Below the pieces are notes generated by a model. It had not been told where the DNA came from. It ran no database searches and saw nothing but the letters and a program-made list of their open reading frames with translations. Position numbers and translations under genes: made by a program. Below are positions 30,334-39,331 of a DNA stretch of 42,051 nt, in pieces; the stretch's first letter is position 1; each line of letters opens with the position of its first letter. The stretch is from positions 1 through 42,051 of IMG/VR virus record IMGVR_UViG_3300007351_000028; one strand, given 5' to 3'. This DNA comes from a virus.

Positions 30334-30753
30334 CTACGCGGTCAGCACCGATTCCCACTTGTTGTTGCCGACGTTGACGTACCAGGCGTTCTTTGCGGTC
30401 GCCAAGTCCACGCCGGTTGTCCCAGCAGTACCGTCAATGGTCGGCACGGTGCCAGTGGCTTCATAGGCAAATACCTTGGCAGTCTGGGCGCCGTTGTTCG
30501 CCACGAAAACCACCGAGCCGGGGGAGTTCGGCGGCAGCTTCACGCTATCGTTCGCTCCCGCAACGGTCGCGATCTCGTTGACGCCGTTGATGAGTTGGGT
30601 CGCATTGGCCTGCGATGCATCGGCCTGGGCAGTGAGGCCGTACTGCGCGTTGAGGTTCTTGAGGCCGAAGAGCGAATCCGCGATCTCCTTGGCATTCGGC
30701 ATCTGGAGTCCGGGGGTATACTGGGTTTGCACGGTCGGCGTTGCGACGGTCAT
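30334..30753 (-). CDS. Small virion protein, possibly decoration type
   Basis: The 139-residue protein has a helical N-terminus (NAKEIADSLFGLKNLNAQYG) and a C-terminal beta domain (GSVVFVANNGAQTAKVFAYE, AWYVNVGNNKWESVL), a layout used in phage structural or head decoration proteins. It lies between the gp4-like and gp10-like genes. Its exact role is unknown. Confidence 0.65.
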   Translation of the reverse strand: MTVATPTVQTQYTPGLQMPNAKEIADSLFGLKNLNAQYGLTAQADASQANATQLINGVNEIATVAGANDSVKLPPNSPGSVVFVANNGAQTAKVFAYEATGTVPTIDGTAGTTGVDLATAKNAWYVNVGNNKWESVLTA

Positions 30754-30768
30754 GGTGGAAAGCCCTCC

Positions 30769-31494
30769 TTAATGGCTTTGATCCGAGTAGATGTTGTAGA
30801 TCGCAGGGCGCTTGAGCGCCCGGGGCATCTTGAGCACCATCGGAGCGAACGTGGACGCGCGGATCACGCTCAGCGTCGAGGCTGCCAAATCCAGCACCAT
30901 TTTCCGTGGTTGCACGGGATAGCTGGCGAACAGCCGCGCGGCCAAATTGTACCGCAGCGCGCCCTCGTACACCTCCGGCAAAGTGATCGTGGTGTCCAGT
31001 GACGTGAAGCGCGAGAGCACATCCTTCGTCAGAATGTGGACCTCGTAGATCGTGGCTTGCGGGACCGGCCACGGAAACAGCGCGCCAAACGGCGTTGTCG
31101 GATTGTACCAGACCGCGTAGGGGAACGGCCCCATTTGCTTGAGCGTAATCGCAGAGTAATCCTCGCGCGAGCGGATCACTTCCAGTGGATAATCCGGCCG
31201 CAGCGCGGGCGAGGCCACATTCAGTTGCCGAACGTAAGCAGCCTCAATACTGTCAGGCCGCTTCGACAAATTGTAATCTCCGCTCGGCCCAACAGTGTAC
31301 GATTGCGCCCCGGTCGAAACGAAGCTGGTATCGGTCAAAGAATAAATCAGCCAACGGGCGAGCGCCCATTCTGAAATCAACTGATTGAGTGTAGTGAAGC
31401 AGTCGTTGGTGTCCTCGGGGTTCGGAGTTTGCCCGATACCAAGGACACCAGCGTCTTTCAGCGCCAGCGTGCAGATGTCGCGGGCAGTGGTCAC
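30769..31494 (-). CDS. P22 gp4-like head-tail adaptor
   Basis: The 241-residue protein starts TTARDICTLALKDAGVLGIG and has LNQLISEWALARWLIYSL, the conserved start of the gp4 family. Gp4 forms a ring of twelve under the portal and stabilises packaged DNA. The C-terminus is longer than P22 gp4 (166 residues). Its gene overlaps the small upstream gene by 4 bases. Confidence 0.85.
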   Translation of the reverse strand: MTTARDICTLALKDAGVLGIGQTPNPEDTNDCFTTLNQLISEWALARWLIYSLTDTSFVSTGAQSYTVGPSGDYNLSKRPDSIEAAYVRQLNVASPALRPDYPLEVIRSREDYSAITLKQMGPFPYAVWYNPTTPFGALFPWPVPQATIYEVHILTKDVLSRFTSLDTTITLPEVYEGALRYNLAARLFASYPVQPRKMVLDLAASTLSVIRASTFAPMVLKMPRALKRPAIYNIYSDQSH

Positions 31495-31712
31495 TCGGAC
31501 TCACCGGCAATGGTGTCGGGCACGGCCGGCGCCCCCACAGCGGCCAATAGCGCGTCGGCCTCGGCCTGATTCTTGGCGGTGCCCAGCGGCACTACGCCCT
31601 TTGCACCAGGGATCGCTCCGGGAGGCCAGATCACGGCCGGGAATCGCTCGTACTTGTACTCCGGGAACTCCATTCCCAAATAGTTGGGGTGCATTCCGGT
31701 AATTCTGGGCAT
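31491..31712 (-). CDS. Small proline-rich structural-operon protein
   Basis: The 73-residue protein is Pro/Ala/Gly-rich with a short helix (NQAEADALLAAVG). No domain is recognised. Similar short genes occur between coat and gp4 in related phages. It starts 7 bases after the stop of the DUF3008 gene. Confidence 0.55.
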   Translation of the reverse strand: MPRITGMHPNYLGMEFPEYKYERFPAVIWPPGAIPGAKGVVPLGTAKNQAEADALLAAVGAPAVPDTIAGESE

Positions 31713-31718
31713 CGGAAC

Positions 31719-31880
31719 CTACTTTCGCTTGGACTTGGCACGGGCCGGCAGCTTTGCCACATCACCCTTGCCCATGGGAGCGGTGTACTCTTTCCCCACC
31801 GCCTTCGGGATGCCGAGAGTGGATTTGCCTTTGGCCGCAGCATACATTGCACGGGCTTGGGCTTTGGATTTCGCGGGCAT
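31719..31880 (-). CDS. DUF3008 small basic protein
   Basis: A 53-residue protein encoded from the ATG at 31880, after GGAGTGAAAGCC. It begins [20 protein letters not shown] and ends ARAKSKRK, the pattern of DUF3008, a short Lys/Ala-rich family frequent in phage structural operons. The conserved PAKSKAQ start makes the assignment fairly firm. It is strongly basic, so DNA or capsid interaction is possible. It is easily missed because of its size. Confidence 0.75.
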   Translation of the reverse strand: MPAKSKAQARAMYAAAKGKSTLGIPKAVGKEYTAPMGKGDVAKLPARAKSKRK

Positions 31881-31936
31881 AGGCTTTCACTCCGGCTAGA
31901 ATGTGAGCGGGGGCCGAAGCCCCCGCTCAATCGCCG

Positions 31937-33148
31937 CTAAACCGCGTCAGCGACGATGCACGCCCACTCCGGACGAATCCAGAGATACCCGTACAGGATG
32001 TCCAAACGGGTAATCATCTGGTCAGTCCGAATGTCATACGCAGTGACCATACGCATGGAGATACCGTCCATGCGCTCGCGCGCGGCTTCGTGGACGCCCC
32101 GCGGAAGCTCCAGGTCCGCCGTCGCCATGGTCACGGCCTCGGGCACGAACGCGAAGCTCTTGCGGAACACACCACCTGCCGGGGTAGCCAAGCTGATGGC
32201 GGCGGCATCGGCCGGGCTGGAGTCCGTGGTCTGGTACTGGACCGCCACGCCAGCGACCGGCGGAATGATCGCCGGGTAAATGCTGAGCGAGGTCGCGCCG
32301 TTCGCCGCCGCCGCAGTCAGCACGAACTGCCGAAGCTGGCCCGTGGTGGCCTTGGTGACACGGTTGACCGCGTTCACGTCAGCGATGGTGATGATATCGC
32401 CCAGTGCCAGCGTGCCGGTGATGGCATTGACCACCAGAGTCGTGCCGGTTTGGCTGGCGCCATTCACCGTGCCGGCGGTGAAGCTGCCGGTGGTGTGCTT
32501 GAGTACCGTCTGGTCCTTCAACCAGTCGAAGCCCAGCGCCTGCTGCATCTTGGCGGTGGTGTACTGCCGGCCGATCGCCGAGCCGGGATTGAACAGGCCG
32601 CTCAGCGATGCCAGCATGCGGGCCTCGGTGAACGGATCGTTGATGACTCGGCGGTTGCCGACCGGCGCCGAGTTGGTGTCCAGCGTCGCACCGGCGTTCA
32701 GATACGTGCTCGCGACCGGAGAGAGGATCGTCCCGGCGCCGTCGACATTGGACACCAGATTGCAAATCCCGCCCTCGACACCGCTCATGATGTCCGAGGC
32801 CACCGCGCCCGTGAGATTGTTGATCGCCGGGGACAGCACGCGCTTGGAGTAGTCATCCAAGCTCATCGCCCGATCCACGCTCGAGAAGCTCACGTCCACG
32901 CCCTTCTGCGTGGCGACGGTGAGGGTAGTCGAGGTTTCGCTGGTATCCTGCACGCTCGCTGCCGCGCCGGTGCGGACGGTGTAGTCGTTCGGCAGGCGGA
33001 TGCGGAGCGTGGTGCCGATCTTGGCGCCCTCTTGGGCGAACCGATCGTCGTACTGCTTGTCGATCACCTGCAGAAAATCGTTCGTGTTCATGAACAGGCG
33101 AACGGCCTCGCGGGTGATGTCGTTGATGGTTAGGAGTGAGTTGGCCAT
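31937..33148 (-). CDS. Major capsid protein, P22 coat-like
   Basis: The 403-residue protein has the P22 coat start (ANSLLTINDITREAVRLFMN, IDKQYDDRFAQ), a central variable insertion (about 215-290, beta-rich GTTLVVNAITGTLALGDIIT) placed like the P22 I-domain, and the end RMDGISMRMVTAYDIRTDQM, ITRLDILYGY, typical of this coat family. It forms the icosahedral head with the scaffold encoded just upstream. Confidence 0.85.
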   Translation of the reverse strand: MANSLLTINDITREAVRLFMNTNDFLQVIDKQYDDRFAQEGAKIGTTLRIRLPNDYTVRTGAAASVQDTSETSTTLTVATQKGVDVSFSSVDRAMSLDDYSKRVLSPAINNLTGAVASDIMSGVEGGICNLVSNVDGAGTILSPVASTYLNAGATLDTNSAPVGNRRVINDPFTEARMLASLSGLFNPGSAIGRQYTTAKMQQALGFDWLKDQTVLKHTTGSFTAGTVNGASQTGTTLVVNAITGTLALGDIITIADVNAVNRVTKATTGQLRQFVLTAAAANGATSLSIYPAIIPPVAGVAVQYQTTDSSPADAAAISLATPAGGVFRKSFAFVPEAVTMATADLELPRGVHEAARERMDGISMRMVTAYDIRTDQMITRLDILYGYLWIRPEWACIVADAV

Positions 33149-33309
33149 GATACCGGAATCCTAGCTAGGCGAGTTCAGAGTGTGGGCCTTCTTCCCACGT
33201 TGCCAAGAGCAAGACCTTTTCCAATGCTCATGGGATCTCGCCGGGCGCGACCCAGCCTGTTGCGCGTAGCCCAGGGGGTAGAGTGCCGGCCCCCAGTCCA
33301 GCTGCCCGG
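33149..33309 (-). other. Leader between scaffold and coat genes
   Basis: This 161-bp gap holds a GTGGG/CCCAC hairpin (33181-33197), a perfect 10-bp palindrome CCTAGCTAGG (33160-33169), and a stem GCCCGGC/GCCGGGC (33304-33324) over the scaffold stop codon. On the plus strand, 33266-33285 looks like a tRNA D-arm, but no tRNA follows. The layout could tune the coat-to-scaffold ratio. Confidence 0.35.
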
Positions 33310-34233
33310 CTAATGCGGCCGGGCGTCGCCGTTGGACATCAGCTTCGACGTGCGCTTTCGCCACGCCATCCACTCGTCCATAGTCATCTCGCTGGTCGGC
33401 TTGTCCGGAACGCCGCCGTTCGGCGAAACCGGAGTGATCGGTGCGGGAGCGGAGCTCACCGGACGCGGGGCCGGGGGCGGTTTTGCGACCTTGGTTGCCA
33501 ATTTGCTGATCTCCATGCCCATGCGAACGGGATTGTTGGCGAGAGCCATGATCCGCGAGGCCTCGTCGAGGTTTTTACCCAAATGGTAAATGACCTCGGT
33601 AGGGGCCTCGGTTTCGAGCGCCGCACTTACCAGCGGGAGCATGACCTCGGGACCAAGCTGGTTGATCGCGCCGACCGTCGCATCCCAATCAGCGTGCGTA
33701 GCTTTGCCGCTGGAATAGGCCTCGTTGGACTTGCGGTTGAAGTCGTTGATCTGCTGGATGCGAAGGGCCTCGGCCTGGGCCGCTCTCCGCATCTCCTCCT
33801 CGGTGTAGACCCGGGCGCCAGTGGGCGTGGGAGTCGGGGTAGGGGCCGGCGGCGTCACGCCAGTCCCTCCAGACCCCGGATCACCTCCTCCCATTTTGCC
33901 AGCGTTGAGAGCAGCTTCAGCAGCCTCCGCACGCTTCCGCCAGCCATCGCGGTCCTCAGCGAGCTCCGCTCGCTGGCGCGTGAGCGTGTCGATACGGGGC
34001 ATCACCCACTTGGGAACAGTGGGCGCGGCGGGCTCAGGAGTGGGAGCCGCCGGAGCAGCAGCTTCCGGAATATCGGGCTCACCGCTAGCTGGTGCGGCTG
34101 GAGCGCCGTTCGATTGGCCGGGGGCGGGCGCCGATGCCCCACCAACTCCGCCCCCGGCCGGGTCAGCAGCAGGAGCCCCGCCACCACCCTCAGAATTTCG
34201 CAACAGCAGTTCCGTCCAACGGTCCAGTTTCAT
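33310..34233 (-). CDS. Scaffolding protein
   Basis: The 307-residue protein lies directly upstream of the coat gene in transcription. It has a long disordered Pro/Ala/Gly N-terminus (15-80), a charged coiled-coil region (RIDTLTRQRAELAEDRDGWR) and a C-terminal helical domain ending in a basic stretch (EWMAWRKRTSKLMSNGDARP), as expected for P22-like scaffolds that bind coat by a basic C-terminal hairpin. There is no protease motif. Confidence 0.75.
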   Translation of the reverse strand: MKLDRWTELLLRNSEGGGGAPAADPAGGGVGGASAPAPGQSNGAPAAPASGEPDIPEAAAPAAPTPEPAAPTVPKWVMPRIDTLTRQRAELAEDRDGWRKRAEAAEAALNAGKMGGGDPGSGGTGVTPPAPTPTPTPTGARVYTEEEMRRAAQAEALRIQQINDFNRKSNEAYSSGKATHADWDATVGAINQLGPEVMLPLVSAALETEAPTEVIYHLGKNLDEASRIMALANNPVRMGMEISKLATKVAKPPPAPRPVSSAPAPITPVSPNGGVPDKPTSEMTMDEWMAWRKRTSKLMSNGDARPH

Positions 34234-34242
34234 TGTGGGGCC

Positions 34243-34521
34243 TCAATGCAAAGGGCTGTGACGCATGGCGCGTAGTGGTGCCAGCTCCGCATCTTTGATT
34301 AGAGCATCGGCGATTTCGGCTTTCAAGGATTCCGGGTAGTTCATGGCTAACATTCGAGCCAGCGTGGCCCGAGCCTGGGGAATCAGCTTTGGCCAAGTCA
34401 CGTTAATGAAGTGCGGTTGCGAGGGATTGAGCTTATACCAAGCATTGTCCCGGGCACAGACCTCATAAACCGCGCCCGCCATTTCGCGGGCGGTTCGCAT
34501 CACTAGTTTGTGGGCGATCAT
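34243..34521 (-). CDS. Small helical protein
   Basis: The 92-residue protein starts from the ATG at 34521 with AGGAGCCCC upstream. It is mostly helical (HKLVMRTAREMAGAVYEVCA, RATLARMLAMNYPESLKAEI). It is a conserved-looking small phage protein between portal-proximal and scaffold genes; the role is unknown. Confidence 0.65.
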   Translation of the reverse strand: MIAHKLVMRTAREMAGAVYEVCARDNAWYKLNPSQPHFINVTWPKLIPQARATLARMLAMNYPESLKAEIADALIKDAELAPLRAMRHSPLH

Positions 34522-34532
34522 TGGTGGGGCTC

Positions 34533-35570
34533 CTAACCGAAGTTCGCTGGCTGGCTCATGCCAGGATTGTATGGGCTGTACGGCGCATTGGGATTGTTCC
34601 AGTAACCCTCCCACATGCCCGGGGCCGGCGCTGGATTTTCGATCAGCGGGCCGAAATCACTTGCCTGGCGGTATTGAGGCTGAGCGACCGGCGTCATTGA
34701 TTGCTCGAAGCCCGGCGCGGCGTAATCGGCAGAGCCGCCGGCAGGGCTATAGGTGCCCGCTGCCCACTGTGCCAACGTGGACTCATTGATCGGAATGCCC
34801 CGGCGCGACATTTCCGCATATGCCTCTTGTACGAACGGTGATGCCGCTGCACTGTCAAACGATAGGAATTCCGTGTCGGCGACCTTGCCGATGCCTGGGC
34901 GCCAGATCGGATGGATGCTCTCCGGCTCCAGCCATTTGCCGCTGGAGAAAATCCGCTCCGGGTCCGGCCCACCCAACGCCGCCAGCATCGCAGCAATGTC
35001 CTCATCGGTGTCGGACACGTAGCCGCGCGCCAGCAGAGTTCTGCCTAGACTGCCAGCGTTTAAAAGGGGCGCCATGAACTTGCCGAGCTCAATCGTCGGG
35101 TCCATGCCCATTTCGCCGGCGCGCACTTGGAAATTCCCTGGCAGGTCCCGAAGCCGCGCGTCGTACTCGCCCATGAGCATGTTGAAAGAGTTTACTCCTG
35201 GAGCAAGTGCCCGCCCAACGACATCTGGACCAATCCCGTTGTCGCCGCTAGACGCCAGCACATCAAGAAACCCCCACGGATCGGTGCCGAGCCAGGCTTG
35301 CCCATTCGGCCCCACGCTGGGATTCGGCCCAAACCCAGTGCCATACAGCATTGAGGCCATGGAGAGCAACTGGCCAACCACCGGCAGGGCTTGCGAGAAC
35401 AAGCTCCCGGCAGCGGCGCCGGTCCCAGCCAGACCACTGGACGCCGTTCCCAGCCCCGCAGCAGCGGCCGCTGCTTCTCCTGCCGCTGCGCTTCCGCCGA
35501 ACAACGCATTCCAGGCCGTTGTCGCAGCGGCACTCTCGATCGCACCAAGATTCCCATCCCAAGTCGGCAT
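34533..35570 (-). CDS. Hypothetical structural protein
   Basis: The 345-residue protein has an Ala/Gly-rich start with hydrophobic runs (about 20-75), a central folded part (WLGTDPWGFLDVLASSGDNG, YVSDTDEDIAAMLAALGG) and a Pro/Tyr/Asn-rich C-terminus. It sits between portal and scaffold genes. I do not recognise it. The glycine/alanine composition hints at a virion or ejection component. Confidence 0.6.
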   Translation of the reverse strand: MPTWDGNLGAIESAAATTAWNALFGGSAAAGEAAAAAAGLGTASSGLAGTGAAAGSLFSQALPVVGQLLSMASMLYGTGFGPNPSVGPNGQAWLGTDPWGFLDVLASSGDNGIGPDVVGRALAPGVNSFNMLMGEYDARLRDLPGNFQVRAGEMGMDPTIELGKFMAPLLNAGSLGRTLLARGYVSDTDEDIAAMLAALGGPDPERIFSSGKWLEPESIHPIWRPGIGKVADTEFLSFDSAAASPFVQEAYAEMSRRGIPINESTLAQWAAGTYSPAGGSADYAAPGFEQSMTPVAQPQYRQASDFGPLIENPAPAPGMWEGYWNNPNAPYSPYNPGMSQPANFG

Positions 35571-37640
35571 TTAGAGGCCCTCCGCGCGGTCGACCGTGGC
35601 CGCTCCGGTATCCTCGCCGGGCTCGGGCAGGGCCTGCATGATCGCGTCCATGATAGTTTGAGTGAACAAGAGCCGGAAATTCTTGTCCTCCATGCGGTCT
35701 TTGAATACCACGGCCAGGCGTCGAGTTTGGGCGTCGTAAGCGTCGATGTCGCGCTTGGAGTCTTTGGACTTGAGTTGCAGCTTGCTGGTCGCGATTTGGT
35801 CCAGAGCGTCGGTAAGGAGCGCTTTGAGCTGGCCGTTTTCCTCGGAGAGCTTTTGGACCTCCGGAGACGGCCCGACGCCAAGTGCCTGCGGCGGGACCAT
35901 ACGCTTGAGTCGCTGAGCGGCCTCGTCGGCCATCGGGAAATCCGCCATCTGCATCATCAGATCGCCGATGATCGGAGTGAGCTCCTTGGACTGCGTGAGC
36001 AACAGTACCAGGGCGTCGAATGCCTGCTCGCGCTTGGTGGCGTAGCCGGGGCCGGCATCGGCCTCCACCCAGTACTTGCCTACGTTGGGGTTGAAAATTT
36101 GTTGCGCCCCCATCACCATTTCTTGGAGCTTGGTGGAATTGGCCTGTTGGGCGTTGGGGTCCATCTGGACTTCCATGGTGGTGCCGTCCATCGCCATGAT
36201 GGTAAGCACTCGAGGGGTGTCGTAGACCTTGGGCAGCAAATCCAGGATAATTTTGCCAGTGAGCGTAATCGCCCGGGCCAGGTTGTTGTGGAAATGGTAT
36301 GTCGCCAGGTCGCCGACCTTTTGGCGGTTGCGGAGCGCCACACCCGTTCGCTCGTTCCCTTGCTCCCCCATGTTGCCTTCGTATTGGCCGCTCGCGGCCA
36401 TAAGCTCGCCCAGTGCGATCTGCATGCCTTGGATGTAGGCCTGGGCCATGACCGGGGGCTGCGGGCGCTGGGGCTGATCGAGCTTCACATCGGGGCGATC
36501 GGGGGTGTAGCTGCGGTACGGCAACACGGAATAGTTGCGGCGATTGGCGGTGTTCCAGAATTGCTGGAAGCCCTCAATGGCCTCTACGCTAGCCACCCAG
36601 GGGGTTTTGTCCTGCAAAGCGACCTGCTCGGTAGCGCTCGAGCTCCAATAATTGTACATCCGCTGCGGATCGAGCATCGCGCGGGTGTGGGATTTCACGT
36701 CGTACTCGCCCTCAATCAGGGTCTCATTACCCACCAGCGGCACGATCGGAATGTACTTGCCGAGCCACGGACGCTCATCCACGATCTTTCCGCCGCAGAT
36801 TTTATACCACATGACCTTGCGGACCAGCAGATCGCGGGAGCGAATTTGCGGATCGGCGCGCACCGCCGCCACAAGTTCACTTGGCATTTCACTTGCCTTG
36901 ACCATTTGCCCATCGGGCAGCCGGAACAGGGTGTCTTTTTCCTCCTCGATTTCGTAATACTCACAAATTCGAGTGGTCTCTTCGGTCCACCAGCCTTCTT
37001 GGTCGAAATTGCTCGTCCGGACTAATTCCTCATTAATTTTGGGGTATTGAGCCTTGAACAATTCGTTCGGCACATCCATGAAAACGAATGCCCAGCGCAT
37101 ATCAGACTTGTCGATCTCCTTGGTATCGGGATCGACATACACCCCACGCGGCTCCTTGACCGCGCGAATCAAGATCTCTTGGTCGAAAGAGTCCTCGTCC
37201 ACATAGTCCGTGACCACGCGCCAGAATCCAAAGCCCCCATTGACCTGATGCTCCGTCGCCGTGTCGTAAGCATCGCGGGCGTTGGAGCGGTACTCGATGT
37301 TCCGGACCACGCCCATGTAGACTTGGGCAGAGTCGTAGGTGGCGCCGCCGCCGGTGGCTTTGATGGTGATGCCGGGCTTATTCTGCTTGGCGTCGTTGAT
37401 GATTTTGAAGTTGTGCTGTTGGACCTTGTTGATGGTGAGCGTGGGCTTTTCGTCCAAGTCCCGTGAGGCCAACATGTCGTTGGGCCACTGATAACGGTTG
37501 TAGAAGTCCCCGTTGGCGAACTTGGTGTCGTCGAGGCTGCGACGATAGGCCACGGAGTAATAGGATTTGGCGTAGTTCCAGCGGAGCTTGGCTCGCTCCA
37601 GAACTTCCTTGTGGCGCTTGCTGTCCGTCATCGTAGCCAT
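35571..37640 (-). CDS. Portal protein, P22 gp1-like
   Basis: The 689-residue protein has the length and landmarks of P22 portal (725): FYNRYQWPNDMLASRDLDEK, PTLTINKVQQHNFKIINDAK, QNKPGI near the N-terminus; FGFWRVVTDYV and YVDPDTKEIDKSD; a stem region and a helical C-terminal barrel (LKALLTDALDQIATSKLQLK). It forms the dodecameric vertex for packaging and tail attachment. The start overlaps the terL stop by 13 bases. Confidence 0.9.
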   Translation of the reverse strand: MATMTDSKRHKEVLERAKLRWNYAKSYYSVAYRRSLDDTKFANGDFYNRYQWPNDMLASRDLDEKPTLTINKVQQHNFKIINDAKQNKPGITIKATGGGATYDSAQVYMGVVRNIEYRSNARDAYDTATEHQVNGGFGFWRVVTDYVDEDSFDQEILIRAVKEPRGVYVDPDTKEIDKSDMRWAFVFMDVPNELFKAQYPKINEELVRTSNFDQEGWWTEETTRICEYYEIEEEKDTLFRLPDGQMVKASEMPSELVAAVRADPQIRSRDLLVRKVMWYKICGGKIVDERPWLGKYIPIVPLVGNETLIEGEYDVKSHTRAMLDPQRMYNYWSSSATEQVALQDKTPWVASVEAIEGFQQFWNTANRRNYSVLPYRSYTPDRPDVKLDQPQRPQPPVMAQAYIQGMQIALGELMAASGQYEGNMGEQGNERTGVALRNRQKVGDLATYHFHNNLARAITLTGKIILDLLPKVYDTPRVLTIMAMDGTTMEVQMDPNAQQANSTKLQEMVMGAQQIFNPNVGKYWVEADAGPGYATKREQAFDALVLLLTQSKELTPIIGDLMMQMADFPMADEAAQRLKRMVPPQALGVGPSPEVQKLSEENGQLKALLTDALDQIATSKLQLKSKDSKRDIDAYDAQTRRLAVVFKDRMEDKNFRLLFTQTIMDAIMQALPEPGEDTGAATVDRAEGL

Positions 37641-38971
37641 CCTAACGGGTTCCCCGTACCCAAGTGCGGAATTTGAAACGGCACAGCCTCACGTAATTTG
37701 GCAATGAAGGATTCAGCCGAGCTCGGTTGAGGAGCATTAGCACACATTGCGACATACCGCCACGCATCCGCACCGTGGCTCGTCCAATCGTGGACCGGGA
37801 CCTTAGACAACGAGCCTTCGTCGTCCACGATTTTGTAGCGATAGTGCTTTAGCGCGCGCAACAGCGGGGCACACTTGAGCTCATCGAACCAGGACGTGGC
37901 GAAGAAGCTCCGCGCCGCCGCGATGCCATCGGCCAAGGAGTGCATTTGCACGAGTTGCACGGATTTCAAGTGCGTCATGCATTGCTCCTGGATGGTGCGG
38001 CGCATTCCAAGGCGCTTGGCCTTTGCGTCGTGCGGCAGCCAGTGGCACTTGTACAAGTAGGGCTTCGCCTTGACCAGCGAAATGTAGTGTTCCAGCGGCT
38101 TTAAGCGGTCCTCAATGCAATCAATGACACGATTCTCGGTGCCCATTCGCTGATAGAAGATGATAAATGTGGAGTCGGAGTGGCCCAAATCCCAAATGGT
38201 TTCGACCGGGACCAGGGGCTCGTAGCTTACCGTGGTGATGCGTCCGCTCGCGTAAGCCGCGCGCAATTGGTCGGCGTAAACCGTGCCGGCCAGCACCATT
38301 TTGCAGTGACCTTCCCAAACGTTCAAGTATTCGTCCGGGTTGGTCCGCTGCATTTCGTCTTTTTCTTCGTGAAGCTCCTCCGGGAACCAAGGGTTATCTC
38401 GCCAATTGAGCTTTACCACCGTGGCGTTGGCGCGCTTGGTAGTGACGAATCGCTTGTAAGTTTCGTCGGTTTCGAGCTCCGGATTGAACGAAATCCAAAT
38501 CTCGCTGCCGGGGGCGCGAATGGTGGGCGTGAGGAAATTCCATGAGTCCTTGGTGACGAGATTGGCCTCCTCCACCCAGCAGATTTGCACTCCTTCGTAG
38601 GATTTCACCTTTTGGGGGTTGTTCTTGATACCCAGGAAGATAAATTCCGAGCCCTCCGCGCTCGTCCCAGGGCGGCCAAAAATACTTTGCTTCTCGATTG
38701 TAAAGTATTCCTTCAGGCCCATGAGGGCGATCTGCGTGACCAGGAGCTTATGTACCGATTCCTCGATGGAATTTTGGAATTCTCGGACGCAGAGCACCCG
38801 CAATCCGCCGCTCATTGCTTTGATTAGTAGCGCCCGGGCGAAGCCCCAAGAGCGGCCGGCGCCGCGCCCGCCATACGCCACTTTGTAGCGTTTTGGTTGG
38901 AATAGAAACGCCAGCTTGGGCGGAAATTCCGCCTCAACGCTCAAAGGGGCTATGGTGAGTGCTGGGGCCAT
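37628..38971 (-). CDS. terL: Large terminase subunit
   Basis: The 447-residue protein has an N-terminal ATPase domain with Walker A-like GGRGAGRS (34-41; Arg in place of the usual Lys) and Walker B-like ICWVEEA. A RNase H-type nuclease domain follows (IWDLGHSDSTFIIFYQ, HWLPHDAKAKRLG, HGADAWRYV). The PBSX-type pattern is clear (VLCVREFQNSIEESVHKLL). It packages DNA through the portal encoded next. The ATG at 38971 lies within palindromic element copy 3. No small terminase was recognised. Confidence 0.9.
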   Translation of the reverse strand: MAPALTIAPLSVEAEFPPKLAFLFQPKRYKVAYGGRGAGRSWGFARALLIKAMSGGLRVLCVREFQNSIEESVHKLLVTQIALMGLKEYFTIEKQSIFGRPGTSAEGSEFIFLGIKNNPQKVKSYEGVQICWVEEANLVTKDSWNFLTPTIRAPGSEIWISFNPELETDETYKRFVTTKRANATVVKLNWRDNPWFPEELHEEKDEMQRTNPDEYLNVWEGHCKMVLAGTVYADQLRAAYASGRITTVSYEPLVPVETIWDLGHSDSTFIIFYQRMGTENRVIDCIEDRLKPLEHYISLVKAKPYLYKCHWLPHDAKAKRLGMRRTIQEQCMTHLKSVQLVQMHSLADGIAAARSFFATSWFDELKCAPLLRALKHYRYKIVDDEGSLSKVPVHDWTSHGADAWRYVAMCANAPQPSSAESFIAKLREAVPFQIPHLGTGNPLGWLR

Positions 38972-38993
38972 GTTCAAAATTTGAATGTGGGAT
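38965..38993. repeat. Palindromic element, copy 3, over the terL start
   Basis: The plus strand reads GGGCCATG-TTCAAAATTTGAA-TGTGGGAT. On the coding (minus) strand it is ATCCCACA-TTCAAATTTTGAA-CATGGCCC, and its ATG is the terL start codon. It begins at the last base of the upstream stop codon. A bound protein or RNA fold here would hide the terL start region. Confidence 0.7.
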
Positions 38994-39331
38994 CAGCGCT
39001 GCGAATTGCCAACAAGCTCGGTCACGTTAATCGTGCCCGGCGTGGCATCGTTGCTCAGTGCGGCTAGCTTTCCGCCCGGCGGCGCGGCAAAAATGTACAT
39101 GCCGGGGCCAAGCAGCAGTGTCGAAGTGGAGCTGGCGGTCGGGTCGTTGCCAATGGCGATTCGCACGCCATCCCCAGTAACTGCAATCATAATCGCCCAA
39201 GTGGTCGTCGCAAACGCCGTGGTTTGCAGACTAGCTCCGCCGGCCGCATTGTACGCCCGATTTTGGCTCGCCCCCAGGTCAAAAATGTTGAGCGGGCGCT
39301 GCATCTGATCGACGGCGGTTTTAACGCTCAC
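38993..39331 (-). CDS. Small beta-rich virion protein
   Basis: The 112-residue protein starts at the GTG at 39331 in a GTGA overlap with the previous gene, with GGGAGA upstream. Near the start is MQRPLNIFDLGASQNRAYNA, then beta-rich sequence with many Ala, Thr and Gly (ILMV strands, LLGPGMYIFAAPPGGKLAAL). It may be a head fibre, decoration or fibre-tip subunit. Its QRPLNI segment resembles HRPLNI at the start of the protein encoded at 41114-42010. Confidence 0.6.
   Translation of the reverse strand: MSVKTAVDQMQRPLNIFDLGASQNRAYNAAGGASLQTTAFATTTWAIMIAVTGDGVRIAIGNDPTASSTSTLLLGPGMYIFAAPPGGKLAALSNDATPGTINVTELVGNSQR

Noticed and set aside
33266-33285. tRNA D-arm-like sequence GTAGCCCAGGGGGTAGAGTG on the plus strand
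   Set aside because: The D stem is poorly paired, no T-arm or acceptor partner follows, and the Y RNA strands are absent. It is likely chance or a remnant.
35391-37025. A 544-codon rightward open frame opposite the portal gene
   Set aside because: It lies entirely antisense to a confident portal gene; long shadow frames are expected at this GC content and codon use.
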